A stretch of DNA of 64,000 nt from Humulus lupulus (Eukaryota; Streptophyta; Magnoliopsida; Rosales; Cannabaceae): contig NC_084796.1 of the NCBI RefSeq assembly GCF_963169125.1, positions 89,202,888 to 89,266,887 on the forward strand. The letters are read 5' to 3'. Below the pieces are notes generated by a model that saw only the letters and a list, made by a program, of their open reading frames with translations, was not told the origin of the DNA and did no database searches. How positions within the stretch are numbered: the stretch's first letter is position 1; each line of letters begins with the position of its first letter. The position numbers and the translations under genes were made by a program. Shown here piece after piece: positions 32,213 to 43,969 of this stretch.

Positions 32213-32856
32213 GTAACGACCCAGATTTTCAAGACTCAATAATGCGGTAATATAAATGTTTTCATTTAACAAAATGTCTCAAAAACCCATAGAAAAAAAA
32301 AACTTTTTAAAAAGTCGTATGGCCATACTTAACATTTAGTTACAAACATGTTTTATAAAGAGTAGAGTGAGCCTAGTTTAGGAAAATTACACAACATTTC
32401 CAAAAATAAAACGGCTTCCCAAAAGGTCGGTCCACATGTACATTTGCAAGGAAGACTCCAGCGCTCACTGCTCTGCCTTGCCCTTGCTCTTACCTACAAC
32501 ATGAAACAACTAGGTAAGTGAAAACGCTTAGTAAGATCAACTTTCAAACAAAGCATGTAGAGAATTAGGGTTCCGGACCCATCCGGACCCTACACAATCA
32601 ATTTCAAGAACGCTAAAGCGTCCTGGAAAACTTATGGTCATGCCTGATAACCAAGGATAAATTAATTCATAACTATATAAAAATCCTGCACTTAGAAAAA
32701 TCCCAGAACAAGCAGATATATTATATCACAACTATATCTTATCAACAATTATATCCCTGCACTAAGAAAATCCCAGAGCAAGCAGATATATTATATCACA
32801 ACTATATCTTATCAACAAATATATCCTAGCACACAAAACATCCCAGAGCAATCAGA
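32213..32856 (-). repeat. G2 3' LTR, truncated
   Basis: Nearly identical to 37654-38300 (plus strand TGTAACGACCC...AATCAGA). At 32856 homology stops and integrase sequence begins. Internal tandem similarity: three ~75-bp units around 32690-32850 and 38120-38300, each containing tcccagarcaagcagatatatta-like sequence. Confidence 0.93.
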
Positions 32857-33242
32857 ATTTCTAAGGGTTGTAACAATCCGGCTGGTCGTTGATGCTCGGC
32901 CTTTGTCTGCTGACAAGTCAAGCAGTGTGCCACATATTCTGCTGTCTCCTTTTTCATTCCAGGCCACCAAAAGTACTTCTTCAAGTCTTGGTACATTTTT
33001 TTGGTACCCGGATGCATGGCATAAGGAGCATTATGTCCTTCGAAAAAGATCTGCTTCTTGATCTCGTCATCATAAGGAACACATATTCTTCCCTTGAACC
33101 CCAATACTCCATCCTCGGAGATATGGAATCCTAGTCGCCCCTCGTTCCTCACTTCGTGCATCAATCCTTGAGCCCAAGGATCGACTAACTTCCCGCCTCT
33201 TATAGCTTCCATAATGGTAGGCTTGATAGAAAGGTTAGCCAA
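32857..33242 (-). pseudogene. G2 integrase, zinc-finger part only
   Basis: The frame begins LANLSIKPT (linker), followed by a bridging segment and the HHCC finger (EGHNAPYAMHPG, CLTCQQ), then AEHQRPAGLLQPLEI. There it runs directly into LTR sequence: the catalytic core and C-terminus, present in G1 at 860-1496, are deleted. An in-frame stop at 33243-33245 separates it from the RNase H. It cannot integrate. Confidence 0.9.
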
Positions 33243-34751
33243 TTAACCAACTACTATCACTAAATCCAAGGTAGCAAGGTTGGCTTGTAACTGCGGTGAA
33301 ATTTCCTTCACTGTCATCACATAAGCACCTGGTTGTCGACTCAATGCTTCTGCCACCTTGTTTGCTTTTTCCGGGTGGTACAGAATGTCGAAGTCATAGT
33401 CGTTAAATAGTTCCAACCATCGACGCTGTCTCATATTCAATTCCTTCTGAGTGAAGAAATACTTCAGGCTTTTGTGATCAGTGTAGATGTCGCAGTGTAT
33501 CCCGTACAGGTAGTGCCTCCATATTTTTAGAGCAAAAACCACTACTGCAAGCTCCAGGTCATGAGTGGGATAGTTCTTCTCGTAATTCTTTAGCTGTCGA
33601 GAAGCATAAGAAATTACTTTTCCGTGCTGCATCAGCACTGCTCCCAACCCTCGGCCTGAGGCGTCGCTATAAATAGTATATCCCTCTGTGCCATTGGGGA
33701 TTGTCAGCACTGGGGCATTCGTCAATCTTGTTTTCAGCTCCTGAAAACTCTCCTCGCACTTGTTAGTCCATTCATATTTGATGTTTTTCCGGGTAAGGGC
33801 AGTCATTGGTGCGACTATTTTGGAAAATCCTTCCACAAATCGCCGGTAGTATCCCGCTAACCCAAGAAAACTTCTAACCTCATGCGCATTTTTCGGAGGT
33901 TTCCACTGCTTAACAACTTCTATTTTGGCGGAATCTACTGAAATTCCGTCTCCCGACACTATGTGCCCTAGAAAACTTACTTTCTCTAGCCAGAATTCGC
34001 ACTTTGATAACTTTGCGTAAAGCTTTTCATCTCGCTGACACTGGAGGACCAGTTCCAGATGTGTTGCATGCTCTTCCTGGCTTTTTGAGCATATCAGAAT
34101 ATCATCAATGAACACGACGACAAACTTATCCAAATACTCACGAAATACTCGATTCATGAGATCCATGAATGCTGCAGGTGCATTGGTTAGTCCAAAGGAC
34201 ATCACTACGAACTCGTAGTGACCGTAGCGCGTTCTGAAGGCCGTCTTTGGTATATCTGTCTCCTTAACCTTGAGCTGATGATAGCCTGATCGCAGGTCTA
34301 TTTTGCAAAATACTGACGCTCCTTGTAGTTGATCGAAAAGATTGTCGATCCTCGGTAATGGATATCGGTTCTTGATCGTCACTTTGTTCCACTCCTGATA
34401 GTCAATGCACATTCTCATCGTACCGTCTTTCTTCTTAACGAATAAGATCGGGGCTCCCCACGGAGAATGGCTTGGCCTTATGAACTTCTTGTCCAGTAAC
34501 TCTTGCAGTTGTGACTGCAACTCCTTGAGTTTAGCTGGTGCCATTCTGTAAGGAGTCTTTGAGATCGGCGCAGTTCTCGAAATCAACTCTATCTCAAACA
34601 CAATCTCTCGGTCTGGTGGAATCCCTGGGAGATCTTCAGGAAATACATCAGAAAACTTGCACACAACCGGTACATCCGATGGTTGTTGAATCGTTTCTTT
34701 ATCCTTATCCACTATGTTTGCCAGAAAACCGATGCACCCGTCACTCAACAT
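33243..34751 (-). CDS. G2 reverse transcriptase and RNase H
   Basis: A 502-codon open frame, the longest undamaged gypsy pol segment here. Order: [16 protein letters not shown] upstream motif, [29 protein letters not shown] (catalytic Asp), [23 protein letters not shown] (catalytic Asp pair), [11 protein letters not shown], thumb [10 protein letters not shown], then RNase H with [11 protein letters not shown] (Asp), THDLELAVV (Glu), [12 protein letters not shown] (Asp) and AEALSR. All RT and RNase H catalytic residues are kept. In the intact element this is part of a gag-pol polyprotein, so the listed ATG is only the first Met after a stop. Flanking protease and integrase are defective. Confidence 0.85.
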   Translation of the reverse strand: MLSDGCIGFLANIVDKDKETIQQPSDVPVVCKFSDVFPEDLPGIPPDREIVFEIELISRTAPISKTPYRMAPAKLKELQSQLQELLDKKFIRPSHSPWGAPILFVKKKDGTMRMCIDYQEWNKVTIKNRYPLPRIDNLFDQLQGASVFCKIDLRSGYHQLKVKETDIPKTAFRTRYGHYEFVVMSFGLTNAPAAFMDLMNRVFREYLDKFVVVFIDDILICSKSQEEHATHLELVLQCQRDEKLYAKLSKCEFWLEKVSFLGHIVSGDGISVDSAKIEVVKQWKPPKNAHEVRSFLGLAGYYRRFVEGFSKIVAPMTALTRKNIKYEWTNKCEESFQELKTRLTNAPVLTIPNGTEGYTIYSDASGRGLGAVLMQHGKVISYASRQLKNYEKNYPTHDLELAVVVFALKIWRHYLYGIHCDIYTDHKSLKYFFTQKELNMRQRRWLELFNDYDFDILYHPEKANKVAEALSRQPGAYVMTVKEISPQLQANLATLDLVIVVG

Positions 34752-35268
34752 TTTTCTCTCCTTTATGGGAAATCATGGGAAACTTCTTTTCTTTTGACGT
34801 ACCCTTGAACTCGAATGGTTCTTCTCCTGCTGGGGTGAAGACCACTTTTATGCGCTTGCAATTGATAACTGCTCCATATTTGGTTAACCAATCCATCCCA
34901 AATATGACATCATATTCATGTAGGTCCAAGACTAACAGATCCAGCATCAGCTCAAGATTTTCAACCCAAATTGGTACGGCTCTAACCCATGTCCGCACCA
35001 GCATATCCTCTCCCGAAGGCAAGGATACCCCACAAATAACAGGCATAGGCTCAGGACTTCTATTTAATTTTTCCACAAAGTATCCAGATACAAAATAATG
35101 TGATGCACCAATATCCATTAATGCATATGCTGAGGTTTGGGCGATAGAAATCTGACCTGACACCATATCAGATGGGCTAGCTCCTTTGTCGCTTTGTGTA
35201 AGTGCATAAACTCGAGGCGGAGCTCCAATTTTTTTATGTTGGTTGTTTCCATTGCCCTTGGCTGGCAT
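34741..35268 (-). pseudogene. G2 aspartic protease region
   Basis: 175-codon frame with AYALMDIGASHYFVS, then VDLLVLDLHEYDVIFGMDWL, the retropepsin layout of Tekay elements. The active-site triad, normally D-S/T-G, reads D-I-G, which should impair catalysis. It overlaps the RT frame by 11 bases in another frame, so there is a frameshift near the junction. Confidence 0.8.
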
Positions 35269-36708
35269 TAAATAATCCTTAGCAAAGTGCCCTGGCTTTC
35301 CACAGTTAAAATAGACCCCGCACTCGCCCCGATGGCGTCGGTTACACTTGTTGCACAGTGGCCATTGTTCAAACTCACGTCTCGTCTATTTGTTGTGACT
35401 AGCCATTGCCTGATTGGGAGGTCCCCCTTTTCTTTTGTTATTTCCCCCAAAAATCGGTCTTGTGCCTTTTGGATTGTTTGTTCGCCCCAAGTTCTGGCCG
35501 AACCTCGGGTTGAACCTTCCCCTTGGGCCATTCTGATTGGCCGGAAACTGTCCGGGGTTGTTGGGAGTGTACCTCCTGTCTTCGTTCTTCTGTGAATCTG
35601 GCTTGTCTGACACGGCCCAAGACTCTTGCCGAAGAGCCCGTTCCACAGCTTCAGCATACGTCTCTGGGCCAGTTCTACCAATGTCTACACACCTGGCAAT
35701 GTCTCTGCGTAGGCCCTTCATAAAACTCCAAGTCTTATTCTCTTCAGTGCTCACCTGGTTCTTCGCAAACCTAGACAGTTGGTCAAATTTTCGAACGTAG
35801 TCATGCACGCTCGATGTTCCCTGCTTCAGATCAGTGAACTCATTCACTTTGTGCTCAATCAATGCCTTACTAAAGTACTTGCCATTGAACAAGGTTAAGA
35901 ACTCTAGCCATTTCATCTTAGCAACGTTATGCCCTTTCTTAGCTGCGTCACACTAGATGCGAGCATCTTTTCTCAGCATATAGGTCGCACATACTACCTT
36001 CTCTCTCTCAGTAGTTCCAATGAAGTCGAAGATTCTTTCCAAAATACTAATCCATTCCTCTGCCATTGAAGGGTCACTGCTCTCCTCGAATATAGGTGGA
36101 TTTTGGTTGCCAAACCTTTTTGATAAAGGTTTTGCTCGGGCAGCTCTTGGCGCTTCTACTGGCTGTACAGGTTGCTCAATGATAACCTGTGGGCCAAGGT
36201 TTTGTTCTTCATTGTTTGCAGGTGGTACTTCGTAGTTCTGAGAATTGTTGGGTGGCATGGGGAGCCGTCCTAGAAGGGTGTTAAATCTTTCAGCTTGGAG
36301 GGCATCAGCGTCCTCCTGTCTCTTTTGCCCTCTTTCTATTTGGGCTCCCTGCGTCTCCACTAGCCTTTCCAGATTGTTCATCTGCTCGGCTATCTTGCAA
36401 AATCTAGCAGCTTGGTTTGGAGTTCTAGCGGCAGGCGCGTTCTGAGCTTTATCAGCAGGTGCGGCCTAGCCTCTGCCAGGAACACCCCTTCCTCTTTGTG
36501 CTATTGTCCTTTTCCCTTTCGGTAGCTGCCACAAAGTCAAAGATCCTCTATCTTAGTTGCCAGATTTGGTTCCGGCTGTACTCTTTGTCCTCGGCCTCGA
36601 CCCCTTCCTCCCTCAACCATGACCTGCATCTTGGTCAACGATCGCTCTCTCGGTTGGGTTTGGTTGATTAGTAGCTCGACCTCCCCTGGCTCGAGTGTTA
36701 GGCACCAT
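35269..36708 (-). pseudogene. G2 gag
   Basis: Probable start ATG 36708-36706 (MVPNTRARGGRA). The first ~300 bases are broken. Frames 36381-35953 and 35916-35386 then carry the capsid: NPPIFEESSDPSMAEEWI, IFDFIGTTEREKV, and after one stop FLTLFNGKYF, KQGTSSVHDYVRKF, ENKTWSFMKGL. A basic Gly/Asn-rich tail follows. The CCHC zinc knuckle is recognisable but reads YFNCGKPGHFAKDY: both outer Cys are Tyr, each a single G to A change on the coding strand. Several nonsense codons complete the decay. Confidence 0.85.
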
Positions 36709-37639
36709 CGTAAGTCTTTATACAACAATGTGTAGTAGGGAAGAATATTAACCTAATTAAGCACGGCAAACATATCAAGCACAACAAGAAATCAACATTT
36801 TTTTAACAAAAGTTAGCAACTTCATTTCATAACCTATACCATATACAACAACGTTTCAAGTTTGGGTTGGCAAGTCTAAGGGATTTACAAAATTAGCCCA
36901 AAAAAAATGGACTTATAACCTTGTTGGACCAGTTACAAATTTCCTTAATCATATACAAGGCAGGTACATATTTCAAAAGTAAGTGGGTTTCTCACACCTA
37001 TGCAGCTCCTAACACCTAGTCGGTGTCGCTGTCAGCAGCCATATCAGGACCTCCATCTAGATCCTCCTCGGGATCTTCCTCAGTCTGGTCCATTGACTCC
37101 TCATAAGAAATTTTTCCCGCCGCCAAGTTCGTCGTTAGCCACTTCCTCCACTGGCAGGTTCTCAGCTACAACTACACCAAAGTCCTACAACCTAGTAGGT
37201 TTGCAAGGTCTTTACAAAAAGTATCAACAAGACCCTCACAGTATAACCTAATCTATGTTGTCCATCAACATATCCATCTCTATATCGGTATCCTCGTCCG
37301 ACTGCTCGGGATCTTCCTCTGGCTCTACTGAAGACTTTTGTTATGTACTGCGTACATTGCCAAATGGCACGCAAATGTCGTCGTCTGTACTCGAAGTGGC
37401 AAGGAATTCTCATCATTAAAGAGTTTTTAGAAAATCGATTCTAGGCGAAAGGATCATAGGTAGTTTACCTATCAGAGGGTAACCTATCTCAGGTATATCG
37501 ACCATAACCTACAATTTATAGAATTGAGGTAAATAAAAAGAAAACAACACAGTAAAGGAAGAGACAGTACTTACAGCGAGTGCCGATCTATCTTTGCGAA
37601 ATGTACATGTGGGTTGTCTACAGAACCGGCTCAACTCGA
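36709..37639 (-). other. G2 leader with small coding-like segments
   Basis: About 0.93 kb. A putative intron (37574-37509, donor GTAAGT, acceptor TTGTAG, 66 nt) precedes an ATG (37505) that opens MVDIPEIGYPLIGKLP. A 74-codon frame follows (37416-37192). Two acidic segments, EPEEDPEQSDEDTDIEMD (about 37330) and DQTEEDPEEDLDGG (about 37080), each end in a stop and resemble each other. They may be remains of an extra upstream ORF; function unknown. Confidence 0.4.
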
Positions 37640-37652
37640 GCTCTAATACCAA
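37640..37652 (-). promoter_or_regulatory. G2 primer-binding site
   Basis: Minus strand ttggtattagagc next to the 5' LTR; one base from the tRNA-Met type tggtatcagagc. Confidence 0.8.
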
Positions 37653-37653
37653 C

Positions 37654-40600
37654 TGTAACGACCCAGATTTTCAAGACTCGATAATGCGGAAATATAAATG
37701 TTTTCATTTAACAAAATGTCTCAAAAACCCATAGAAATATATATTTTTTTAAAAGTCGTATGGCCATACTTAACATTTAGTTACAAACATGTTTTATAAA
37801 GAGTAGAGTGAGCCTAGTTTAGGAAAATTACACAACATTTCCAAAAATAAAACGGCTTCCCAAAAGGTCGGTCCACATGTACATTTGCAAGGAAGACTCC
37901 AGCGCTCACTGCTCTGCCTTGCCCTTGCTCTTACCTACAACATGAAACAACTAGGTAAGTGAAAACGCTTAGTAAGATCAACTTTCAAACAAAGCATGTA
38001 GAGAATTAGGGTTCCGGACCCATCCGGACCCTACACAATCAATTTCAAGAACGCTAAAGCGTCCTGGCAAACTTATGGTCATGCCTGATAACCAAGGATA
38101 AATTAATTCATAACTAGATAAAAATCCTGCACTCAGAAAAATCCCAGAACAAGCAGATATATTATATCACAACTATATCTTATCAACAATTATATCCCTA
38201 CACTCAGAAAATCCCAGAGCAAGCAGATATATTATATCACAACTATATCTTATCAACAAATATATCCTTGCACTCAGAACATCCCAGAGCAATCAGATAT
38301 ATTATATCACAATATAATTCGAGAGCAACGCTCTACAATTTCCATCAATTCAGGTGTAACGCGCCCTCCAACATAATTGCTAATCTGTAAAAGAGAATCG
38401 AGTCTCCACACTAAGATCTAGCCAATAAATATCCTCATCAATGGTAACTATCGTGTTACCTAGGGCATCGCTACTTATCCAAGAGTGTAATCCAATTTAC
38501 ACAGTTTTACGGAGACTTCTATGTTAATCAGTGGTGCTGGTGAGCAGTTGCCCCTAGGGTGTTCAGCCTCACTCAATCTTGGCAACCCCTAGTATCCCTA
38601 GGCACTCTCACTGAATGGCCAATATTCACGGCTGCTATCCGGGAATACCTTATCAGAGCACTTGCTCGGATTCTAATCGTCCAATGATTAAGTAAGCATG
38701 AGGGCCCCTAGGTCCCATTTATTCTAGCGCCCCTAGGTTTAACCAGCTTATCCTCATCTCATGGCCACTCGTCGCGGTAAGGAACCAGACATAAATAAAA
38801 TCAAGCAGTGTGACGGGGATCAGTTGTCTAGGGTATGACGGACACCTACCGTTCATATTTTCTAACTCAGCACCCACTAGACTAACGCCTCTAAGCAACT
38901 TTCTACGACAAGGTATATATGTGCATGTATCCCTATACTAACATACAATACAATAATTGTTTCATGTTGCAGCCATACAATATAAGTTGACTTACTTAGA
39001 GTCCTTAACGCTTAGCAGGTTTTCACCCTCCAACGTTCAGTCCAGTCACACTTAGCCAATACTGTAGTTATCCATACAGTATACTCGGATTAATTATGGC
39101 ACTCATAATTCATTATTATTATTTTGGGCAGTTTGGTCATTTTAATAAAAGTCATTTGTAAGGATTTATAATCCTTATTTGTTTTTAAACCTATTAAGGA
39201 AAGTCATACAAAATATTCGAGACTAAACCCTAAGTCTCGGGGAGGCCTATCCTAAGGTCTTGATACCTAGGCTCGGGTATCATAATGGTATTTTCTCACA
39301 ATCCGCTAAAAATCTTATTCTTTCAAAATATCGCTATTAACCCACACTTTCGACTAGTCGGTTAGAATATGTAAGATTTTAGCCGGTATTATATCTAGAA
39401 AATACTAATAAATTCCTTAATTATTTTTAAAGAAAATAAACTCTTAAATTTTCCTTTTATTTTTCTTAAGGTTTTAATATCTAAAAACTATTTTAAGAAA
39501 ATTGCCTAATTTGTCTTAATTAGGAAAACCGTTAAAAATTTCCCATCTTGACTAATTAATTTTCCAAAATCAATTAATCAATTTTACTTACTAGAAAAAT
39601 AATTCATTTAATTATTTTCTCAAAATATAGGGTTTTAAACCCTCTTTTAATTTATTAACTATTAATAAATTAAATCTCTTATTTTTAGAAAGAATAAAAA
39701 CTCTTTAATAAAAATAATTCATTTAAACTCAAAGGGGTAATTTTAGTGAAAATATGATTTCAAGACTTACCAATTTATATATTGAAATAAGCAAAATTTT
39801 ACTTTTGACCTTATGTTCCAAAATCTCATTTTTACACTAAGTGTGAAAAGCCTATTTTTTACATTTTTAACTACATACTTCGTTAGTTCATAACTTGAAA
39901 TTTACTAACCCAATTGTTACCAAAATTTCCCAATTCCATTTTTGTTATGCCATTTAGGTCTTTGTAAAATCTTAGGTCAAAATGAGCATTTTTTATTGGT
40001 GAAATCATTTTCCAACAATGAGGTAAAAATGACCTTATTTTCAAGTCCTTATTTTTTCCAAACTTTGATAGTTAATAACTTTCAAACCGTTCAATATTTT
40101 CTTACCAAATTTTACAGAGGAATAATAGGTTACGCCAGAAATATGTCCACAAAATTTTAGAAAAAACTGGGTTCATTTTCCCTGTACAGTGGCTGTCCAA
40201 ACTTGGTTCCAAAAATAAGAATACGAAAAAAAAAAACAGTTTTTTACCTAAACTTTGAAATAGCATAACTTACTCATTTCTAAACATTTTTTAGTGTTTC
40301 AAAATCTCAATTTTATGCACTCAATCTCAAAAACGTCACAGTACAATTTAATTTTACAAAATCAATATACAGTGGCTGTTTGACCCCTTGGAAGTCACAG
40401 CTCAAAACATGTTTTGTTTTAGGGTATCCTACAAAAACCCTTGGGGTTTTTGGTTCCCATTTCAAAAATCAATACACAAGCATCATAAAAATTATTAAAC
40501 AACTACCATAACCTTATTACATCACCAACAAGAAACTTTAAGCATTAAATATACAAAATAATGCTTAAAACTAAAAACCCTACAACAAAATCATCAAAAG

Positions 40601-41660
40601 TAAACTTTTTACCTTTTTGGTGTTCTTGCTTAAGGTTTGGGCCTTCCTATTAGCTTTGACTCCTTCAAAACCTTTCAAAAACCCTAACCAGCTTCCCCCA
40701 ACAACATAGTTAATTAGCTATTTAAAACTCTATGCTTAAAACTTTACAAAAGTCTAGATTAATGAAACTTTACCTTAAGGAAAACCCTCCCTAGACCAAG
40801 ACTTTGCCTCCAAGTTTCCTTTGTGTTCTTGAGGTTGAATATTGAGAGACAACTTGAGAGAGTTAAAAAAAAAAAGATGATAGTGAGAGAGTGAAAGTGA
40901 GTGGTCGGTTCTTAGGGGGAGGTTAGAAGAGTTTATACTATCTAATTTATCTTAAAAACAGTCAAAGTGTTTTACTCTCACTTGCCCACTTGACAATATC
41001 CCAAACCTTTAAATAAATGGGATTTGAACTCAATTAATTAATACATGGGATTTCAAAACATCACATGGCCGGCCACCCATTGTTATATATGTGATCATTT
41101 CATTTATTTATTTTTTTATAAAGGTTAATAAATGTTTCATAAGAAGAAAAGTCCAAATTGGCTTTCGACACCTTTTTCACTCTTATTAAGTTTCAATCAC
41201 CAAACTTAACATTAATTAATTAAATTAAATGTCTCTCACATTTAATTTAATTAATCACATAATAAAATTTAACCTAAGGTCCATTCATGGAATAAAATTC
41301 CCCATTTCGGCAAAATTAGGCATTTAACACAAAATGCCTTAAAATTTCCATTTTCTTTTAGGTTATTTATTATTTTTAACCAAACTTCAGCTTTTATGAA
41401 TGTATTTTATGCCCAAAATATAATTGCCATGATTTTTCATTTTATTTTCCGAGATTTTTACCCGATCAGGGTTTTTGTGTCGGTCCAAGACCGAAAGTCT
41501 TATATTGACTTTTAAAATCACAAAATTCATATTTTGGCTAGCAATGACTCATGGAATACTTTCAAAAAAATATAATATTATGTAAAATAATATTCTTAAC
41601 ACGAGGGAAAAAATCCTGACCCGAGTCGTTTAAAGGTACCCGAAAACGTAGGACGTTAGA
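37654..41660 (-). repeat. G2 5' LTR, 4.0 kb
   Basis: Plus strand TGTAACGACCC...ACGTTAGA; the outer end on the minus strand reads TCTAACGTCCTACG, close to the G3 start TGTAACATCCTGTG, so TG has probably mutated to TC. A TATA-like agtataaactc (minus strand) lies near 40930. It contains two ~190-bp degenerate repeats around 40000-40400, each with cagtggctgt. The small open frames (for example 39942-40160) have no motif. No gene. Confidence 0.85.
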
Positions 41661-41665
41661 ACAAC
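41661..41665 (+). repeat. Probable right target-site duplication of G2 (acaac)
   Basis: See 32207-32211. T2 gag resumes directly after. Confidence 0.6.
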
Positions 41666-43440
41666 GTCCTTCTGTTGGCAGGAGACAGGTCGAGTCAAGT
41701 TCTGCAGTTAGGGGCCCACCAAGACATAATAATGTCCGAGGACACACCGACCAACGCAGGCCTCCACCTGACGGACGAGACGTGCCAGCGAGGGGATGGG
41801 AAAATAGTGCGATCAGCAAGTCGCACCATAGTCAATCACGTTTCAGGGATGGCCACGACTACAATGAAGCTGATTCCGGCAGAACAAATGCTGGTCAAAG
41901 GCAAGGAGAGAGGGTGGGGAACGGTATCCCCCACCAAGAGAAAATCGGCCGATGAGCCAGAATGCTGGGGAGCAGCCTAGGCAGCCTAACGTCTTTGATC
42001 GACTGGGCGCTAGTGAGCAAAGGCGTAGGGATGATGATTTGAGGGACGTAATCAATGACAAATGGGAAAGGCACGACGAGTATGCCCCTCCAGCACTGGT
42101 CGCCCCAATAGTACCAGTCGTTGTACAGGCCTAGCTTGATGCTCTGAATCAGGCCGTCCAGCAGTTAGTGGGAAGTCGAACATCCCACATTGAATATGAT
42201 CGAAGAAGAGGCACTCTGTTCATACAAATAATAGCAATGGCTAAAACCCCAAGCAAATTTAAGATGCCGGTCTTACCCAACCTCAATGGATTTGGAGACC
42301 CAGTATCACATGTAAATAAATTCGAGATACAAATGGACATTAAGAAGGTGTCATATGATGCTCGATGCAGAATCTTTCCTGCCACCTTATCCGATACTGC
42401 TCAGGAGTGGTTCTTCAAGTTCCCTCCGGCTAGCATAGTGTCTTGGGAAATGTTCGTGAGAGAATTCTACGGGCAATTTTACGCTGGGCGAGTACATCTA
42501 ACCGAAGCCAATCAACTGGTCGAGATACGCCAGAAGGAGGGCGAATCCTTGAAGGAGTATGTCCAGCATTTTATGGGAGCCGCTGCTGAGGTTAAGAAAA
42601 TTGGTGATGAGGGGAAGATGATGGCACTTGCTGCTGTAGTATAGTGCCATTCATCCCTCTGGAATAGTTTAAGGAAAAATGGAGTGAAGAGCACCAAAGA
42701 ATTATTAGACCGAGGAGACCGGTACATCAAGCTCGAAGAGGCAATTGCCAATGAAGGTAAGGCACCCAGAGACAACCAGGGTCCGAAGGAAGATCCCACC
42801 AAAGCTTCCAATGGGTCTGGAAAACCCAATGGCAACGGAAAAAATAAAGGGAAAATAGCGAACCAAGAGCCGTCAGCATCTGAGAAGAAGCGCCCTAAAA
42901 GTAATAGATACAAGCTGAGGTTTATTAATTACACGGCCCTAGTCGAAAGCAGAGCAGAAGTGCACCAGGCTACCAACACCACTGTCCCCAACAAGCAACC
43001 AACACCGATCAGGAAAGATATCTCCAAAAGAGATACAACCAAGTTTTGTTGATTTTACAACGACTATGGTCGTGACACCAACGAGTGCAACCAGCTTAAA
43101 GATGAGAATACATTCCTTATTAGGCAAGGCCACCTGAGAAGATATGTACGAGAAACTGGAAGTTCCCAGCAAGAGGCTCTAGGAGGCAATGAGCAGGCAT
43201 CGGTACGCCAATGGTCGCTCCCTTTAAAGCCAACTCCAGTGGCGGGTACATTGCTGACCATCTGTGGCGGCCCACACCTAGCAGGGGATAGTGGGAAGGC
43301 AGAGGAGCGATACGCCCGAACCTTACGTCACACCAAGACATTGAAATGCTGAACATAGAGGAAAGAACTCCCAAAAAAGCTTGAACAGAGGAAGAACTGA
43401 TAACTTTCTCTGAGTTTGACGCTCAGCATGTCCAGTTTCC
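41666..43440 (+). pseudogene. T2 gag, capsid domain and zinc finger region
   Basis: Arg-rich low-complexity segment first, then a readable capsid frame at 42168-42644: KMPVLPNLNGFGDPVSHV, a FPATLSDTAQEWFF motif, WEMFVREFYGQF and ESLKEYVQHFMG, the standard Retrotrans_gag wording of Tat elements. A TAG ends it; 42684-43052 continues with a charged linker. The nucleic-acid-binding motif after it reads KFC*FYNDYGRDTNEC, where the two conserved His of the usual FCxFHxDxGHxTxxC are Tyr and Arg, and a stop follows the first Cys. Non-functional. Confidence 0.85.
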
Positions 43441-43969
43441 CCATTTGGACCATTTGGTCGTGGATGTCCAGATCGCCAATATGATGGTTAAGCGGGTGTT
43501 AGTGGACAGAGGGAGCTCAGTAAACATTCTGTACAAGTCTTCGCTGGAGAGGATGAAGTTGTCAGTAAAGGATTTGGAGCCATGCAACCAAACCATTTAT
43601 GGTTTTTCAGGCGAGGGGCTCGAGCCAACGGGGTCGATCAGTCCTCCAGTCACAACAGGAAGTGCACCTGCCAACAGGACATTACTCACTACTTTTATAG
43701 TATTTGATTGTCCTTCGGCATATAATGCTGTGATTGGAAGGCCTATTCTAGTCGACCTACGAGCCGTGACCTCAGTTTGGCACTTGGCCATGAAGTTTCC
43801 AACCAACACAGGGGTAGGATGCGCGCTAGGAAACCAACGAGAAGTGCGGGAATGCTATAATTCCTCGATTACCAAGGCGAAAAGGGGTAGATCGAGGGAA
43901 AGAGCCGAGAAAGGGTTGCTATTGGCCAATGAAGTACAAGCCCAATCGGGTGAGCAGGTCACCAAATAG
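43441..43969 (+). pseudogene. T2 aspartic protease
   Basis: 174-codon frame with VDVQIANMMVKRVLVDRGSS, the flap region YGFSGEGLEPTG and the late motif YNAVIGRPIL. The active site, usually D-T/G-G-S-S, is D-R-G-S-S. A TAG ends the frame 10 residues before the natural linker to RT. Confidence 0.82.

Larger units (their letters stand above)
32212..41660 (-). mobile_element. G2: Tekay/Del-like Ty3/gypsy element, minus strand, with deleted 3' end
   Basis: From right to left: 4.0-kb 5' LTR (37654-41660), PBS, leader, gag, protease, RT-RNase H, integrase zinc finger, then a deletion joint into the last ~640 bp of the 3' LTR (32213-32856). RT wording and the long LTR fit Tekay/Del. Its insertion splits T2 gag. 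Confidence 0.92.

Noticed and set aside
32690..32850. Riboswitch or structured RNA from repeated atcacaactatatcttatcaac strings
   Set aside because: They are short tandem units inside the G2 LTR and occur identically in the other LTR; no pairing pattern beyond the repeat itself.
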